A stretch of 64,000 nucleotides of DNA. Origin: Bacillota bacterium. Its GTDB lineage: Bacteria; Bacillota; Clostridia; Lachnospirales; Lachnospiraceae. The stretch's first letter is position 1, and each line of letters begins with the position of its first letter. The notes under the pieces are model-generated. The model was not told the DNA's origin. It saw nothing but the letters and a program-made list of their open reading frames with translations, and did not search any database. Location of the stretch: contig JAFAFU010000030.1 of the NCBI GenBank assembly GCA_023423335.1, positions 287,536 to 351,535 on the forward strand. The letters run 5' to 3'. Below are positions 1 to 7,856 of this stretch, piece after piece. The position numbers and the translations under genes are program-made.

Positions 1-11
1 GCCTGACTGTA

Positions 12-896
12 TTACACCCTTAAGCGTGGATTCAGAGCTTCATCCAGACCGGAGGCAAATAAGAAGCAGCCCAGCTGAAAGAGCACTATCCCGAGAACGG
101 GAGCCAAAAAGTAGGCGATTGTTCCTGATCCCATCAGGGCACCGGTCGCGGTAAGGGACAGCTGGATCATCATCCCCCAATGATTTCCCTGGAAGGGAAC
201 TAACCCAAGATACATCAGACCTACGCTTGCCATAATCGCATCCTTCATAATCACGATAAAGTTAACCGCAATATACGAAATAATGTTCGGAATAATATCA
301 TTCAGTATAATGTCTAATTTTCTCAATCCCAATATCCTGCTGGCTTCAATAAATTCCTTATGCTTTATCGTAAGCACCTGGGTTCTGATCGCCTTTGCCA
401 ATCCTGCCCAGGACCACAGGCTGAGAAGGAGTCCGAACATAAACTCATTATTGATTTTAATGACCATGGATAATATCATTGTGACCGGAAAGCTGGGGAT
501 TGTCACAATAACATTAGCCAGCATCATTAATATTGCGTCCAGCTTGCCTCCAAAAAGTCCGGCCACAATGCCGACGGAGCATGCAATCAATATGGATATC
601 AGCCCTGCCCAGAACGCTACCAGCAGTACTCCCCGGGATCCCAGTATTAATTGGACCAGGGTGTCTTTTCCGGAATAGTCCGTTCCCAGAATATGCTCCC
701 AGGAAGGCGGCTTCAAGCGCTGCAGGTAATCTGCCTTCGGAGCCTTCAGTATCATCGGTCCGATAACGGCCACACCAAGAAAAAACAACAAAATGATTAA
801 TCCGATTCTGGACATTTTATTATTCCAGATAGTGACGAAAAAATCCTTCACCCCGCCGGTACTTTTAAGATTATAAAGGTTCTCTTTTTTCTTCAT
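12..896 (-). CDS. Oligopeptide/dipeptide ABC transporter permease (OppC/DppC type)
   Basis: This is an inner-membrane permease of a peptide (or nickel/peptide-family) ABC importer. It has 294 residues, normal for the family. The N-terminal helix lies near residues 30-50, followed by the family motif HILGTDYSGKDTL at 69-80, and five further membrane segments follow to the C-terminus. The EAA coupling loop (EASRILG, from about 184) contacts the ATPase subunits. The start ATG has an excellent AGGAGGAGA site upstream. It lies 16 bp downstream of the partner permease and is transcribed with it. The ATPase genes and the binding protein are not in the window and probably lie beyond the left edge. 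The family is clear; the substrate is not. Confidence 0.93.
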   Translation of the reverse strand: MKKKENLYNLKSTGGVKDFFVTIWNNKMSRIGLIILLFFLGVAVIGPMILKAPKADYLQRLKPPSWEHILGTDYSGKDTLVQLILGSRGVLLVAFWAGLISILIACSVGIVAGLFGGKLDAILMMLANVIVTIPSFPVTMILSMVIKINNEFMFGLLLSLWSWAGLAKAIRTQVLTIKHKEFIEASRILGLRKLDIILNDIIPNIISYIAVNFIVIMKDAIMASVGLMYLGLVPFQGNHWGMMIQLSLTATGALMGSGTIAYFLAPVLGIVLFQLGCFLFASGLDEALNPRLRV

Positions 897-912
897 CTTC
901 TCTCCTCCTGGC

Positions 913-1890
913 TCAGCTTTCCCTTAGTCTGGGATTTAGGTATTTATACAGGAATTCCGCCACTAAACTGGTCAGTACGACCATGACAATAATCACAAAG
1001 AACATTCCCTGCATCAATGTATAATCCCGCTTTGCAATCGCATTATTTAAGAAGTAGCCTACTCCCGGGTAGAGAAACAAATTCTCAATCAGCGGAGCTC
1101 CGCCAAACAACAGACCAAAGCTGATGGCAAGGCTGGTAATCATGGGAAGAATTGCATTCTTACTGAGATAGCTTAATAAAATTCTCCTGTTCGGCAATCC
1201 TCTCACCTGGGCGTAGGTAATATAATCCTCCCCCAGAATACTTAAAGAATTGGCCTTCATGGATAATATCCATCCGGATACGGTTGTAAGGAAAAATGCC
1301 AGGACAGGAAGCACCGCATGCTGAAGCACATCCAGGATGAAGGGGAAATTAAAGCCTACCGTTGTCTGGGTGCTGTAGGCACCTCTTGCCGGCAGCCAGC
1401 CTAAGGTAACCGAGAAGAGAAATACCAGCAGATATGCCACAACATAGTTCGGTATCGCACCAAGAACTGACTGGTATATGATCAAAGCCGTATTTAAGAA
1501 TTTCTTTCTCTTCCAGGCGATAAATATTCCCAGCAGAATACCAACGGAGAAGGAAAGGAATAAGGAAAGGGATGCAACCAGGAGCGTCCACGGGAGGGCT
1601 TCCTTAATAATGCTTGACACACTCTTCTTATAGGCCATACTGTTACCCAGGTTTCCGGTAACAATTCCTTTGGTATATTCTACAAACCGTTCGAGGATCG
1701 GCTTGTCCGGATCGTAGTTTAATATCGCCTTGGCTCTTTCATAGGCAATATCATATTGTATGTTTTCTTTCTTCATTATCTCAGTAGCCATAATGTCTAC
1801 CGGATTACCCGGCATATTCTGAATAACAATAAACATAACGATGATTGCTATTAATATGGTCAATAATGCAATTGAAACTTTTTTAAGCAT
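913..1890 (-). CDS. Oligopeptide/dipeptide ABC transporter permease (OppB/DppB type)
   Basis: First gene of the peptide-importer operon in this window, 325 residues. It has an N-terminal membrane anchor (about 5-25) and the periplasmic stretch with NMPGNPVD that is typical of DppB proteins. Five more helices follow, with an EAA-like loop near YITYAQVRGLPNRR (about 220-235). The ATG follows a CGGAGGAG site. It forms a heterodimeric channel with the downstream OppC-type protein. No binding-protein gene precedes it, so that lipoprotein must be encoded elsewhere, possibly after the ATPases to the left. Confidence 0.93.
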   Translation of the reverse strand: MLKKVSIALLTILIAIIVMFIVIQNMPGNPVDIMATEIMKKENIQYDIAYERAKAILNYDPDKPILERFVEYTKGIVTGNLGNSMAYKKSVSSIIKEALPWTLLVASLSLFLSFSVGILLGIFIAWKRKKFLNTALIIYQSVLGAIPNYVVAYLLVFLFSVTLGWLPARGAYSTQTTVGFNFPFILDVLQHAVLPVLAFFLTTVSGWILSMKANSLSILGEDYITYAQVRGLPNRRILLSYLSKNAILPMITSLAISFGLLFGGAPLIENLFLYPGVGYFLNNAIAKRDYTLMQGMFFVIIVMVVLTSLVAEFLYKYLNPRLRES

Positions 1891-2005
1891 ATGTTCTGCT
1901 CCTCCGTCTTTATAAGTCCTGAGAATAATCCTGATATTTCATTCTTATTCTTCTTAAAAAGTGCCTTGCCTATGTATCTGTCTTTGCTGCTCCTTGTTTA
2001 TGTAT

Positions 2006-2034
2006 ATTGTACAACATATAAATTTTTATGTCAA
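2006..2034 (-). promoter_or_regulatory. Sigma-A type promoter of the peptide permease operon
   Basis: Reading on the minus strand there is TTGACA (2029-2034), a 17-bp spacer and TACAAT (2006-2011). This predicts a start near 2000 and a leader of about 110 nt before the OppB-type gene. The rest of 1891-2190 is AT-rich, and I see no gene in it. Confidence 0.65.
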
Positions 2035-2190
2035 TATTTTTATTTATTTTGAAATATTATTTCAATACTAATATTCGCTTGATTTGTATATATTAACCAT
2101 AGCCTTCGGGAGATAGACGGCCAGCAGACAGGTAATGCATAGTCAAGTCAAAAAATAATTTCAGAAAGCCCTTGCAATTAGAATGACAGT

Positions 2191-2227
2191 GTGATATATT
2201 TATCTCATAAAGATATAAATATATCAC
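2191..2227 (+). promoter_or_regulatory. Nested palindrome upstream of the DUF3796/XRE pair, candidate operator
   Basis: Arms GTGATATATTTAT (2191-2203) and ATAAATATATCAC (2215-2227) are perfect 13-bp inverted repeats. Inside them a second dyad, TATCT (2201-2205) and AGATA (2211-2215), shares the centre. The palindrome ends just before the ribosome-binding site of the DUF3796 gene. That position suits an operator bound by the small XRE regulator encoded by the second gene, as autoregulation. This is inference from position and symmetry. Confidence 0.5.
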
Positions 2228-2241
2228 ACGGAGGTTTCCTT

Positions 2242-2604
2242 ATGAAAAACAAATTAGCTTACTTAGGTTTTTTGGGATTGCTTGGGTTGGCAGGATTTTT
2301 CACTGAACCATTGCTTTTCTGTTTCTCCGCCAATTTTGTTTTCTTTAGCTACATCAGAGTAGTGCCGGACGAATTATTTTGGAATAATGTGCGTATTTGC
2401 GCCACACGCAGCTTCTTTATTTTTTTCATATTGTCAAATTGTATGGTAGCTGCTTCCCTTCTGCTGGCTATGAGTGATAACACGTTTGCCACCAAGTTCA
2501 TTATAACAGGATTTGCACTTATCATGGTTCTATGTGAGTTTGTATTCCTGATCAATTTAGAATATCTCGAAAGAAAAGAGAGAAGCGGTAAAGATGAAAA
2601 TTAA
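2242..2604 (+). CDS. DUF3796 family small membrane protein
   Basis: A 120-residue hydrophobic protein. Its N-terminus MKNKLAYLGFLGLLGLAGF is typical of DUF3796 proteins, which are usually paired with a short XRE regulator, as here. I see three to four membrane segments (about 5-25, 28-45, 60-80 and 85-108) and a short charged tail. The ATG at 2242 is chosen because CGGAGG lies seven bases upstream; an earlier in-frame start would put coding sequence through the palindrome. It overlaps the next gene by 11 bp. Function is unknown. Such pairs resemble small repressor/membrane-partner modules. Confidence 0.75.
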   Translation: MKNKLAYLGFLGLLGLAGFFTEPLLFCFSANFVFFSYIRVVPDELFWNNVRICATRSFFIFFILSNCMVAASLLLAMSDNTFATKFIITGFALIMVLCEFVFLINLEYLERKERSGKDEN

Positions 2605-2797
2605 AACCCGAATTAAGGAGTACCGAGCCAAACACGATATGAAACAAGACGAGCTTGCAAAGCTGGTAGGAGTTAGGAGAGAAACAATATACCATTTGGA
2701 GAGCGGTAAATACAATCCGTCATTGGGATTAGCGTGGGCAATTGCCAGAGTATTTGACGTAGCCATTGAAGAAATTTTTGAAATTACAGAGGACTAA
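2594..2797 (+). CDS. Short XRE-family HTH transcriptional regulator
   Basis: A 67-residue protein that is almost entirely one Cro/C1-type helix-turn-helix. MKQDELAKLVGVRRETI (about 16-32) covers helices 2-3, followed by LESGKYNPSL and a final helix. This is the compact YozG-like class that pairs with DUF3796 membrane proteins. It overlaps the upstream gene by 11 bp, so translation is probably coupled. It probably binds the nested palindrome at 2191-2227 and represses its own operon. The family call is strong; the target is inferred. Confidence 0.85.
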   Translation: MKIKTRIKEYRAKHDMKQDELAKLVGVRRETIYHLESGKYNPSLGLAWAIARVFDVAIEEIFEITED

Positions 2798-2895
2798 AAG
2801 CCACTCAAGATTTGATGAAGGACTATTTCTATCTGCCAGGAACGGCATATAAAAAAAGCCGTCATTTGGCCGACGATATTTTACGTCAAATTTAG
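2797..2895 (+). pseudogene. Possible remnant of a lost gene (about 32 codons)
   Basis: Directly after the XRE gene, in another frame, 32 sense codons end in TAG at 2893-2895. They read like real protein (KDYFYLPGTAYKKSRHLADD) and are followed by a strong hairpin. There is no start codon or ribosome-binding site. It could be the 3' end of a deleted gene, or chance. I do not recognise the family. Confidence 0.25.
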
Positions 2896-2908
2896 AAAAT
2901 ACAGTCAA

Positions 2909-2943
2909 GCGGCGGCTTTGAAATAACAAATCAAAGCCGCCGC
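2909..2943. terminator. GC-rich hairpin, terminator-like
   Basis: Perfect 13-bp arms, GCGGCGGCTTTGA (2909-2921) and TCAAAGCCGCCGC (2931-2943), enclose a 9-nt loop. No T-run follows on either strand, so it is a stable hairpin rather than a classic intrinsic terminator. It closes the DUF3796/XRE region. A second, smaller dyad (CCTTTAGGA/TCCTAAAGG) lies at 2963-2985. Confidence 0.5.
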
Positions 2944-3104
2944 CCGCCATGAGTTTATGCTTCCTTTAGGACACTGTCCTAAAGGCACCGGTATTAAGCA
3001 AGCCTTGTATTGAGTATTTTGGTGCATTATGATAAGATTGGCTGAAGAGAGATTGAAATACCAGGGTTGATTTAAAACCGATACGGATATGGAGGAGATC
3101 AGAC

Positions 3105-4058
3105 ATGAAAGAGAAATTAAAAAAGATTGTCATTATCGGAGCCGGCCATGTAGGCTCTCATTGCGGATACAGTCTGTTAACACAGGGAGATGTCAATGAA
3201 ATAGTTTTTATTGATATTGACAGAAAAAAGGCGGAAGCACAGGCCTGGGATATCGCCGACGCAGGATGCTATATGCCCCATCCCGCCATTGTTCGTTTGG
3301 GGGATTATTCCGACTGCAGGGATGCGGATATCGTCGTATTAGCCGCCGGTGTTCCCAGAAAACCGGGACAAACACGATTGGATACCATGTATGATTCCAT
3401 TCGCGTCATGAAGGAAATTGTTGACCCTTTAAAAAATTCGGGCTTTGAAGGCGTCATGATCTGTATATCCAATCCCGCGGATATCATCGCCAATTATATG
3501 AGAAAGCATACCGGCTGGCCTAAGAACAGAGTATTCGGTACCGGAACCTCCCTGGATACGGCCAGGCTGAAGCGGGTGCTGCAGGAGGAGACCGGCGCAG
3601 ATGCCCGGAGCATTCAATGCTTTTCTTTGGGTGAGCATGGAGATTCCAGCATGATCCCCTTTTCCCATATCACAATCGGGGGAAAACCTCTGTTCCAATT
3701 GATGGAGGAAAACCCGGATACCTACGGCAGATTGGATCTTGATCACATACTGCGGCGTACGCGGATGACCGGTATGGATGTCGTAATCGGAAAGGGCTCC
3801 ACCGAATTCGGAATTGGAACCGTACTGGCGGATATGGTTAAGGCAATCCTGCACAATGAACATCGGGTCATGCCTGTTTCCGCACTTTTGGAGGGCGAGT
3901 ACGGCCGAAGGGATCTACACGCCGGTATCCCGGTTATTCTGGGGAAAAACGGGATTGAAGAGATTATTGAATTAAGGCTGGGGGAAGAGGAGCAGAAATT
4001 ATTCGATCTTTCCTGTGATGTCATATTAAAACATATCAGCCTGGCAGACAGCCTTTGA
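3105..4058 (+). CDS. L-lactate/malate dehydrogenase family protein
   Basis: NAD-dependent 2-hydroxyacid dehydrogenase, cytoplasmic, 317 residues, full family length. The Rossmann motif GAGHVG is at 12-17, with the NAD-selecting acidic residue in FIDID (35-39). The active-site loop is GVPRKPGQTR (82-91), with the catalytic loop Arg at 91. Asp151 and Arg154 lie in LDTARL, and the catalytic His178 in GEHGDS. The specificity position just before KPG is Arg85. In the family, Gln there favours pyruvate and Arg favours oxaloacetate, so malate dehydrogenase activity is possible despite the overall LDH look. GGAGGAG precedes the ATG. It is a single-gene unit followed by an inverted-repeat element. Confidence 0.88.
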   Translation: MKEKLKKIVIIGAGHVGSHCGYSLLTQGDVNEIVFIDIDRKKAEAQAWDIADAGCYMPHPAIVRLGDYSDCRDADIVVLAAGVPRKPGQTRLDTMYDSIRVMKEIVDPLKNSGFEGVMICISNPADIIANYMRKHTGWPKNRVFGTGTSLDTARLKRVLQEETGADARSIQCFSLGEHGDSSMIPFSHITIGGKPLFQLMEENPDTYGRLDLDHILRRTRMTGMDVVIGKGSTEFGIGTVLADMVKAILHNEHRVMPVSALLEGEYGRRDLHAGIPVILGKNGIEEIIELRLGEEEQKLFDLSCDVILKHISLADSL

Positions 4059-4087
4059 GAATATGTGCCCACCGGGCACACTGGAAA

Positions 4088-4246
4088 GAGGCTGTTGCAT
4101 AATAATAAAAACAAAGCAAGAGGTGGCGGATATTTCCCATAATACACTGTTTGCTGAACAGATCGATTAAAATCTGTCCTGCAATCTGTGTGTGCGGGAA
4201 GCATCTGCCGCCTCTTTTATTGATATATCTATTATGCAACAGCCCC
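4088..4246. mobile_element. MITE-like element with long imperfect inverted repeats
   Basis: The ends are GGCTGTTGCATAAT (4090-4103) and its reverse complement ATTATGCAACAGCC (4231-4244). The pairing continues inward imperfectly for about 50 bp per side, for example AGAGGTGGCGGA against TCTGCCGCCTCT. The total is about 158 bp with no transposase. The terminal sequence resembles IS termini beginning GGGCTGTTGCA, so this may be a non-autonomous derivative. I see no clear target-site duplication. It could also act as a bidirectional terminator between two convergent units. A lone copy of one end lies at 13889-13903. Confidence 0.55.
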
Positions 4247-4271
4247 TTCATGAACTGATCCGCTTATCCTG

Positions 4272-5063
4272 TCAGGATAACAGCATTCTGTCATTGGTCA
4301 GTTGTTTCTTTCTTTCTTTAGAATAATAGGACAATAATTCCTCCACCGTCATATCATCTCTTGCCTCACCCTTGATATCCAGTATGATTTCACCGTCATC
4401 CATCATGATTGTACGGTTTCCCAGGGAAAGAGCCGCCTTGATATCATGGGTTATCATCATTGTGGTTATATTCGATTCCGCCACAATCTGTGTTGTTATA
4501 CTTAGGATTTTCTGCGCTGTCGCCGGGTCCAGAGCCGCAGTATGCTCATCCAGCAATAGCAGCTTCGGTGATGAGATCGTACACATCAGCAGGGTAACTG
4601 CCTGCCGCTGTCCGCCTGACAGATGTCCGACCTTCGTTTTCATGCGATTCTCAAGCCCCAGATCCAAAGTACTTAACAGTTCCCTAAAATACTTCCCATC
4701 CTTCCGATTCAACGCAAAAAAGCTTTTCTTCGCCTTTCTGGTATAAGCCAGAGCCAAATTTTCCTCGATTGTCATGGAGGGTGCGGTTCCTTTCATCGGA
4801 TCCTGCATCAGCCTGCCGATATCATAGGCCCTTTTATAGTCCGGTAAGCCTGTAATATCCCTTCCATCCAGTATAATCGCTCCTCTATCCACATAGAAGG
4901 CTCCGGCAACCGCATTGAACAGGGTCGATTTACCGGCCCCATTGGAGCCGATGATCGTAACAAAATCACCCTGCTCCAAGTGCAACTGCACCGAATTCAG
5001 TGCCCTCTTTTCATTTACCGTACCCGGGAAGAAGGTTTTGCTGACATTTCTCAATTCCAGCAT
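4272..5063 (-). CDS. trpZ: Tryptophan ABC transporter ATP-binding protein TrpZ
   Basis: Cytoplasmic ATPase of the importer, 263 residues. Walker A GSNGAGKST lies at 39-47, the signature LSGGQ at 148-152, Walker B LLLLDEHTA around 168-176, and the switch His in ITHD near 206. DEHTAALDP is the form usual in this TrpZ-like subfamily. It is the third gene of the operon, immediately after the permease gene (1 bp gap), under the Trp T-box leader at 7281-7580. The trpXYZ name rests on gene order, families and the UGG specifier of the leader. A divergent or convergent MITE-like element follows its 3' end. Confidence 0.88.
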   Translation of the reverse strand: MLELRNVSKTFFPGTVNEKRALNSVQLHLEQGDFVTIIGSNGAGKSTLFNAVAGAFYVDRGAIILDGRDITGLPDYKRAYDIGRLMQDPMKGTAPSMTIEENLALAYTRKAKKSFFALNRKDGKYFRELLSTLDLGLENRMKTKVGHLSGGQRQAVTLLMCTISSPKLLLLDEHTAALDPATAQKILSITTQIVAESNITTMMITHDIKAALSLGNRTIMMDDGEIILDIKGEARDDMTVEELLSYYSKERKKQLTNDRMLLS

Positions 5064-5064
5064 A

Positions 5065-5964
5065 TCATTTAGCCCCCTTCCTCAGTTTATACTGTTTCAT
5101 ACTCGCGGTAATTGTCGGTATGGAAAGAGCAACTGCAACAATTGCCGCGGATACCAGCTTAAATGCATAGGGCGGAAAAATGTTTTTTGCCAATGCATAT
5201 GCTTTAATGAACTGGTATATCACCGATCCTGCAATCGCAGCAATAAATCCAAGGGCGACCGATCTTTTTCCCAGTACCGCTTCCCCGATAATTACGGAAG
5301 CCAGACCGATCACTACCATACCGCTGCCGGAATTCACATCCGAAAACATTTGGTACTGGCTGACCAATGCCCCGGCTATGGCAACACAGGCATTTCCCAG
5401 GGCAAGCCCTATGATCTTTGTAATATTGGCATTGATCGAGGAAGAACGGACCATTTCCTCATTATCCCCGGTTGCACGAATCGCCAGCCCGGTCTTTGTC
5501 TTAAAAATAATTGTAAGTACCACGGCTGTCCCGACACAAGCGGCAAAAGCAAGGAGGGTTTTCCCCAAACCATAGGAAGTAACAATATGTGCTTCCATTT
5601 TTGTAAACAGTGTCTGTTTCCCGGCAACGGAAAGATTCGACTTTCCTCCCATGACAGCAAGATTAATGGTATATAAGCCTGTCATAACAAGAATTCCAGA
5701 TAAAATGGGATGAATTCGCACCTTTGTCTGCAATAAGCCCGTAATTATTCCGGCGATTGCCCCGGCCGCAGCAGCCGCCGCGATTGCCAGTAACGGATGT
5801 CCCTTTATGGTTACTACCGCAGCACAGGCCATACCAAAGGTAAAGCTGCCGTCCACCGTCAAATCCGGTATATTCAAGATGCGGAATGTGATATAAATTC
5901 CCATTGCCATAATGGCATATAATAGTCCTTGCTGCAGGGAACTGACGATGAGCATTGATGACAT
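5065..5964 (-). CDS. trpY: Tryptophan ABC transporter permease TrpY
   Basis: Inner-membrane permease of the branched-chain/LivH-like fold, 299 residues with about eight hydrophobic segments. Typical signatures of this class are NIPDLTVDGSFTFG (about 30-43), TGLLQTKVRIHPILSGI (about 95-111) and GLASVIIGEAVLGKRS. GGGGTGG precedes the ATG; a second in-frame ATG lies three codons later. It sits between trpX and trpZ and pairs with both. The T-box indicates that supply of charged tRNA-Trp limits its expression. Confidence 0.88.
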   Translation of the reverse strand: MSSMLIVSSLQQGLLYAIMAMGIYITFRILNIPDLTVDGSFTFGMACAAVVTIKGHPLLAIAAAAAAGAIAGIITGLLQTKVRIHPILSGILVMTGLYTINLAVMGGKSNLSVAGKQTLFTKMEAHIVTSYGLGKTLLAFAACVGTAVVLTIIFKTKTGLAIRATGDNEEMVRSSSINANITKIIGLALGNACVAIAGALVSQYQMFSDVNSGSGMVVIGLASVIIGEAVLGKRSVALGFIAAIAGSVIYQFIKAYALAKNIFPPYAFKLVSAAIVAVALSIPTITASMKQYKLRKGAK

Positions 5965-5997
5965 GCGGCCACCCCTTTCCTCTCTTTACGTATGGAG

Positions 5998-7032
5998 CTA
6001 TTCTCCTAAAATAACAAATTCACTTTTTAATTCCTCGGAAATCGCAAGTCCCAGCTGATTTGCCGTATTCATATTAATCATCTTGGCATACTCCGCTATT
6101 TGTTCCACCGGATTTTCTGCGATTGTCTTCCCCTCTAAAAGGCGTATTACCATAGCGGCAGTCTGCTTGCCCAATACCGTATAATCTATACCGACGGTTG
6201 CCAGACCGCCGTCTTTTACCATAGAGTCGGCGCCGACATAGATCGGCAGCTTTGCATCCATTGCCACCTGAAGATAAGTAGGCATGGCAGATGCCACCAT
6301 ATTATCGTTTGGAGTAAAGAACGCATCTACCTCATTTACCAAAGAGGAAGCCGCCTGCTGCAAATCAGCGGTTGAGGTAATCGTCGCCTCCTTATATGCG
6401 ATACCCTTTAAATCGCAGTATTCTTTCGCTCTTTCAATTCCTGTTACGGAATTGATCTCATTGGTGTTGTATACAAAGCCAAAGGTTTTTACCTCCGGTG
6501 TTATATCCAGTGCCAGGGCAAATATATCTTCCACAGGAATGGAATTTGATACACCGCTGATATTGCCGGTGGTTGCATCAAAAGCTGTCACAAGGCCTGC
6601 CTCCACCGGATTGCTTACTGCGGAAAATACAATCGGTACCGATGTAGTGGAAGCCATTGCCGCCTGTGCCGTCGGAGTGGCAATCGGAATAAGCATAGCC
6701 ACATCATTGCCAAGCATACTCTGCATAATGGTCGGCAAAAGGGTCATATCACCATTGGCATTCTGGAATATGATTTCGACCTTGTCCTTCCCATAACCCA
6801 AAGCCTCTAATTCCGAGATAATGGTCTCACGAATTTGATTTAGGGACGGATGATCCACATGCTGAATGATACCGATCTTAATGGGCCCGGTTTTTTCTTC
6901 TCCAGTGGTATCTGTCTTCGCATCCTCTGACTTCGGTGTATCCTTCGCGCTATCCTTCTCCTGGCTGCCGCATGCTGTGAATGTGCCCAAAACTACAAAT
7001 AATACTACACATAAAGCAAATAATTTTTTCAT
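5998..7032 (-). CDS. trpX: Tryptophan ABC transporter substrate-binding lipoprotein TrpX
   Basis: Extracytoplasmic binding protein of the PF04392 (ABC_sub_bind) family, 344 residues. It begins MKKLFALCVV and has a lipobox with Cys21 (TFTACGSQ), followed by an acidic, Thr-rich linker. The mature part has the family pattern HPSLNQI, a central TPTAQAAM and IPIVFSAVSNPVEAGLV. The ATG at 7032 is preferred because GAGGAGGAA lies upstream. Longer in-frame starts would translate a dispersed repeat (7061-7107). It is the first gene of the trpXYZ operon, preceded by the repeat and then the T-box. The ligand is inferred to be tryptophan from the leader. Confidence 0.9.
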   Translation of the reverse strand: MKKLFALCVVLFVVLGTFTACGSQEKDSAKDTPKSEDAKTDTTGEEKTGPIKIGIIQHVDHPSLNQIRETIISELEALGYGKDKVEIIFQNANGDMTLLPTIMQSMLGNDVAMLIPIATPTAQAAMASTTSVPIVFSAVSNPVEAGLVTAFDATTGNISGVSNSIPVEDIFALALDITPEVKTFGFVYNTNEINSVTGIERAKEYCDLKGIAYKEATITSTADLQQAASSLVNEVDAFFTPNDNMVASAMPTYLQVAMDAKLPIYVGADSMVKDGGLATVGIDYTVLGKQTAAMVIRLLEGKTIAENPVEQIAEYAKMINMNTANQLGLAISEELKSEFVILGE

Positions 7033-7060
7033 TGAACTTCCTCCTCGTTTCATAATAATC

Positions 7061-7192
7061 CTCCATGCTGCCGATGCCCACGAATCCCGGCACCAGTACA
7101 ATATTTGTGAAGTGAATTGTAAACAATTCACTTTGTGAAAAGAAAATTTTAATTTTCACACTAACCAACACGATGCTGCTTCGCAGCATCAC
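7061..7192 (-). repeat. Dispersed intergenic repeat with hairpins, copy A
   Basis: The core, 7061-7107, contains CTGCCGATGCCC and CGAATCCCGGCACCAG. It recurs at 40563-40609 and, more diverged, at 35417-35458, each time directly upstream of a minus-strand gene. In this copy the core is followed by three hairpins: AGTGAATTGT/ACAATTCACT (7110-7131), GTGAAAA/TTTTCAC (around 7135-7159) and GATGCTGC/GCAGCATC (7171-7190). The gene-proximal edge supplies GGAGG-like sequence close to the start codon. Confidence 0.6.
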
Positions 7193-7280
7193 CAATATAT
7201 CGTTTGCCGTTGAGAACGTTAAGGGTCATCGGAGTTACCGTAGATATGGTCTTTCCTTTAGCAAAATAAATTTAGGAATC

Positions 7281-7580
7281 AAAAAATCTGCCCTTAATTT
7301 AAGGACAGATAATATCTGCGGTGCCACCTTAATTGATCTATTCTACGATTTGTTTCACTCCTGCGCCTCGTATCATAGCTCCTCTTTCCCGAAAATGCAA
7401 CTACATTCTCTGTTGTTAACGCCAACGCACGTCTCAGATACTGGATCGCTATATTTTAACAGCCATCGTTCCCCTTGCCCTCCGTGGTCCATTTGCCGTA
7501 CAGCGTTTCCGCAGGTTCTCAGCAGCTCCTGCTCTCTGTAGGTGCTTGTTACGGTTTGATCTCCACATCATAGGTTTATA
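7281..7580 (-). ncRNA. Tryptophan-specific T-box leader of trpXYZ
   Basis: On the minus strand, Stem I carries the AGAGAGC-type box (CAGAGAGCAGGAGCTGC) and GCTGAGAACC. The specifier loop then reads TGGACC, with the UGG Trp codon at 7489-7491. The T-box AAGGTGGCACCGC is at 7318-7330. The terminator ATCTGTCCTTAA/TTAAGGGCAGAT with six T is at 7281-7310, overlapping the antiterminator. In this family uncharged tRNA pairs with the specifier and the T-box to prevent termination. Here it should switch on the transporter when Trp is scarce. The codon choice is read directly from the conserved NNN-ACC context. Confidence 0.93.
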
Positions 7581-7585
7581 ACGTT

Positions 7586-7615
7586 AGTATAGCGAAGTGA
7601 CCCGGGAAATGTCAA
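7586..7615 (-). promoter_or_regulatory. Promoter of the T-box/trpXYZ transcript
   Basis: TTGACA (7610-7615), an 18-bp spacer and TATACT (7586-7591) are read on the minus strand, giving a predicted start near 7579. The stretch 7616-7856 upstream is very AT-rich and holds no gene. It must contain the divergent sod promoter, for which I see no confident -35/-10 pair. Confidence 0.75.
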
Positions 7616-7856
7616 GCAAAAAAATCAACTCCTGCTATCATGCTTTAAATTTAGTCATTTTTCCGGATAATCTATTTGATTATTTGATTTATTTGTTTAT
7701 ATTTATTGTTAATTATATATTTATTCTTAAATTATCTAATTTCTATTGCATTTTACAGTATATTGTGTAATAATACCCTCACGATAGTAAGCATTAACAC
7801 TTATTATTTTATCTCATTTCAGATGATTGATACGATACAGAGAGGAGTGACTGTAC

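Noticed and set aside
4915..5676. Plus-strand open frame of 253 codons
   Set aside because: It lies wholly inside trpZ and trpY on the opposite strand, has no family likeness and has no ribosome-binding site. The minus-strand genes have clear motifs.
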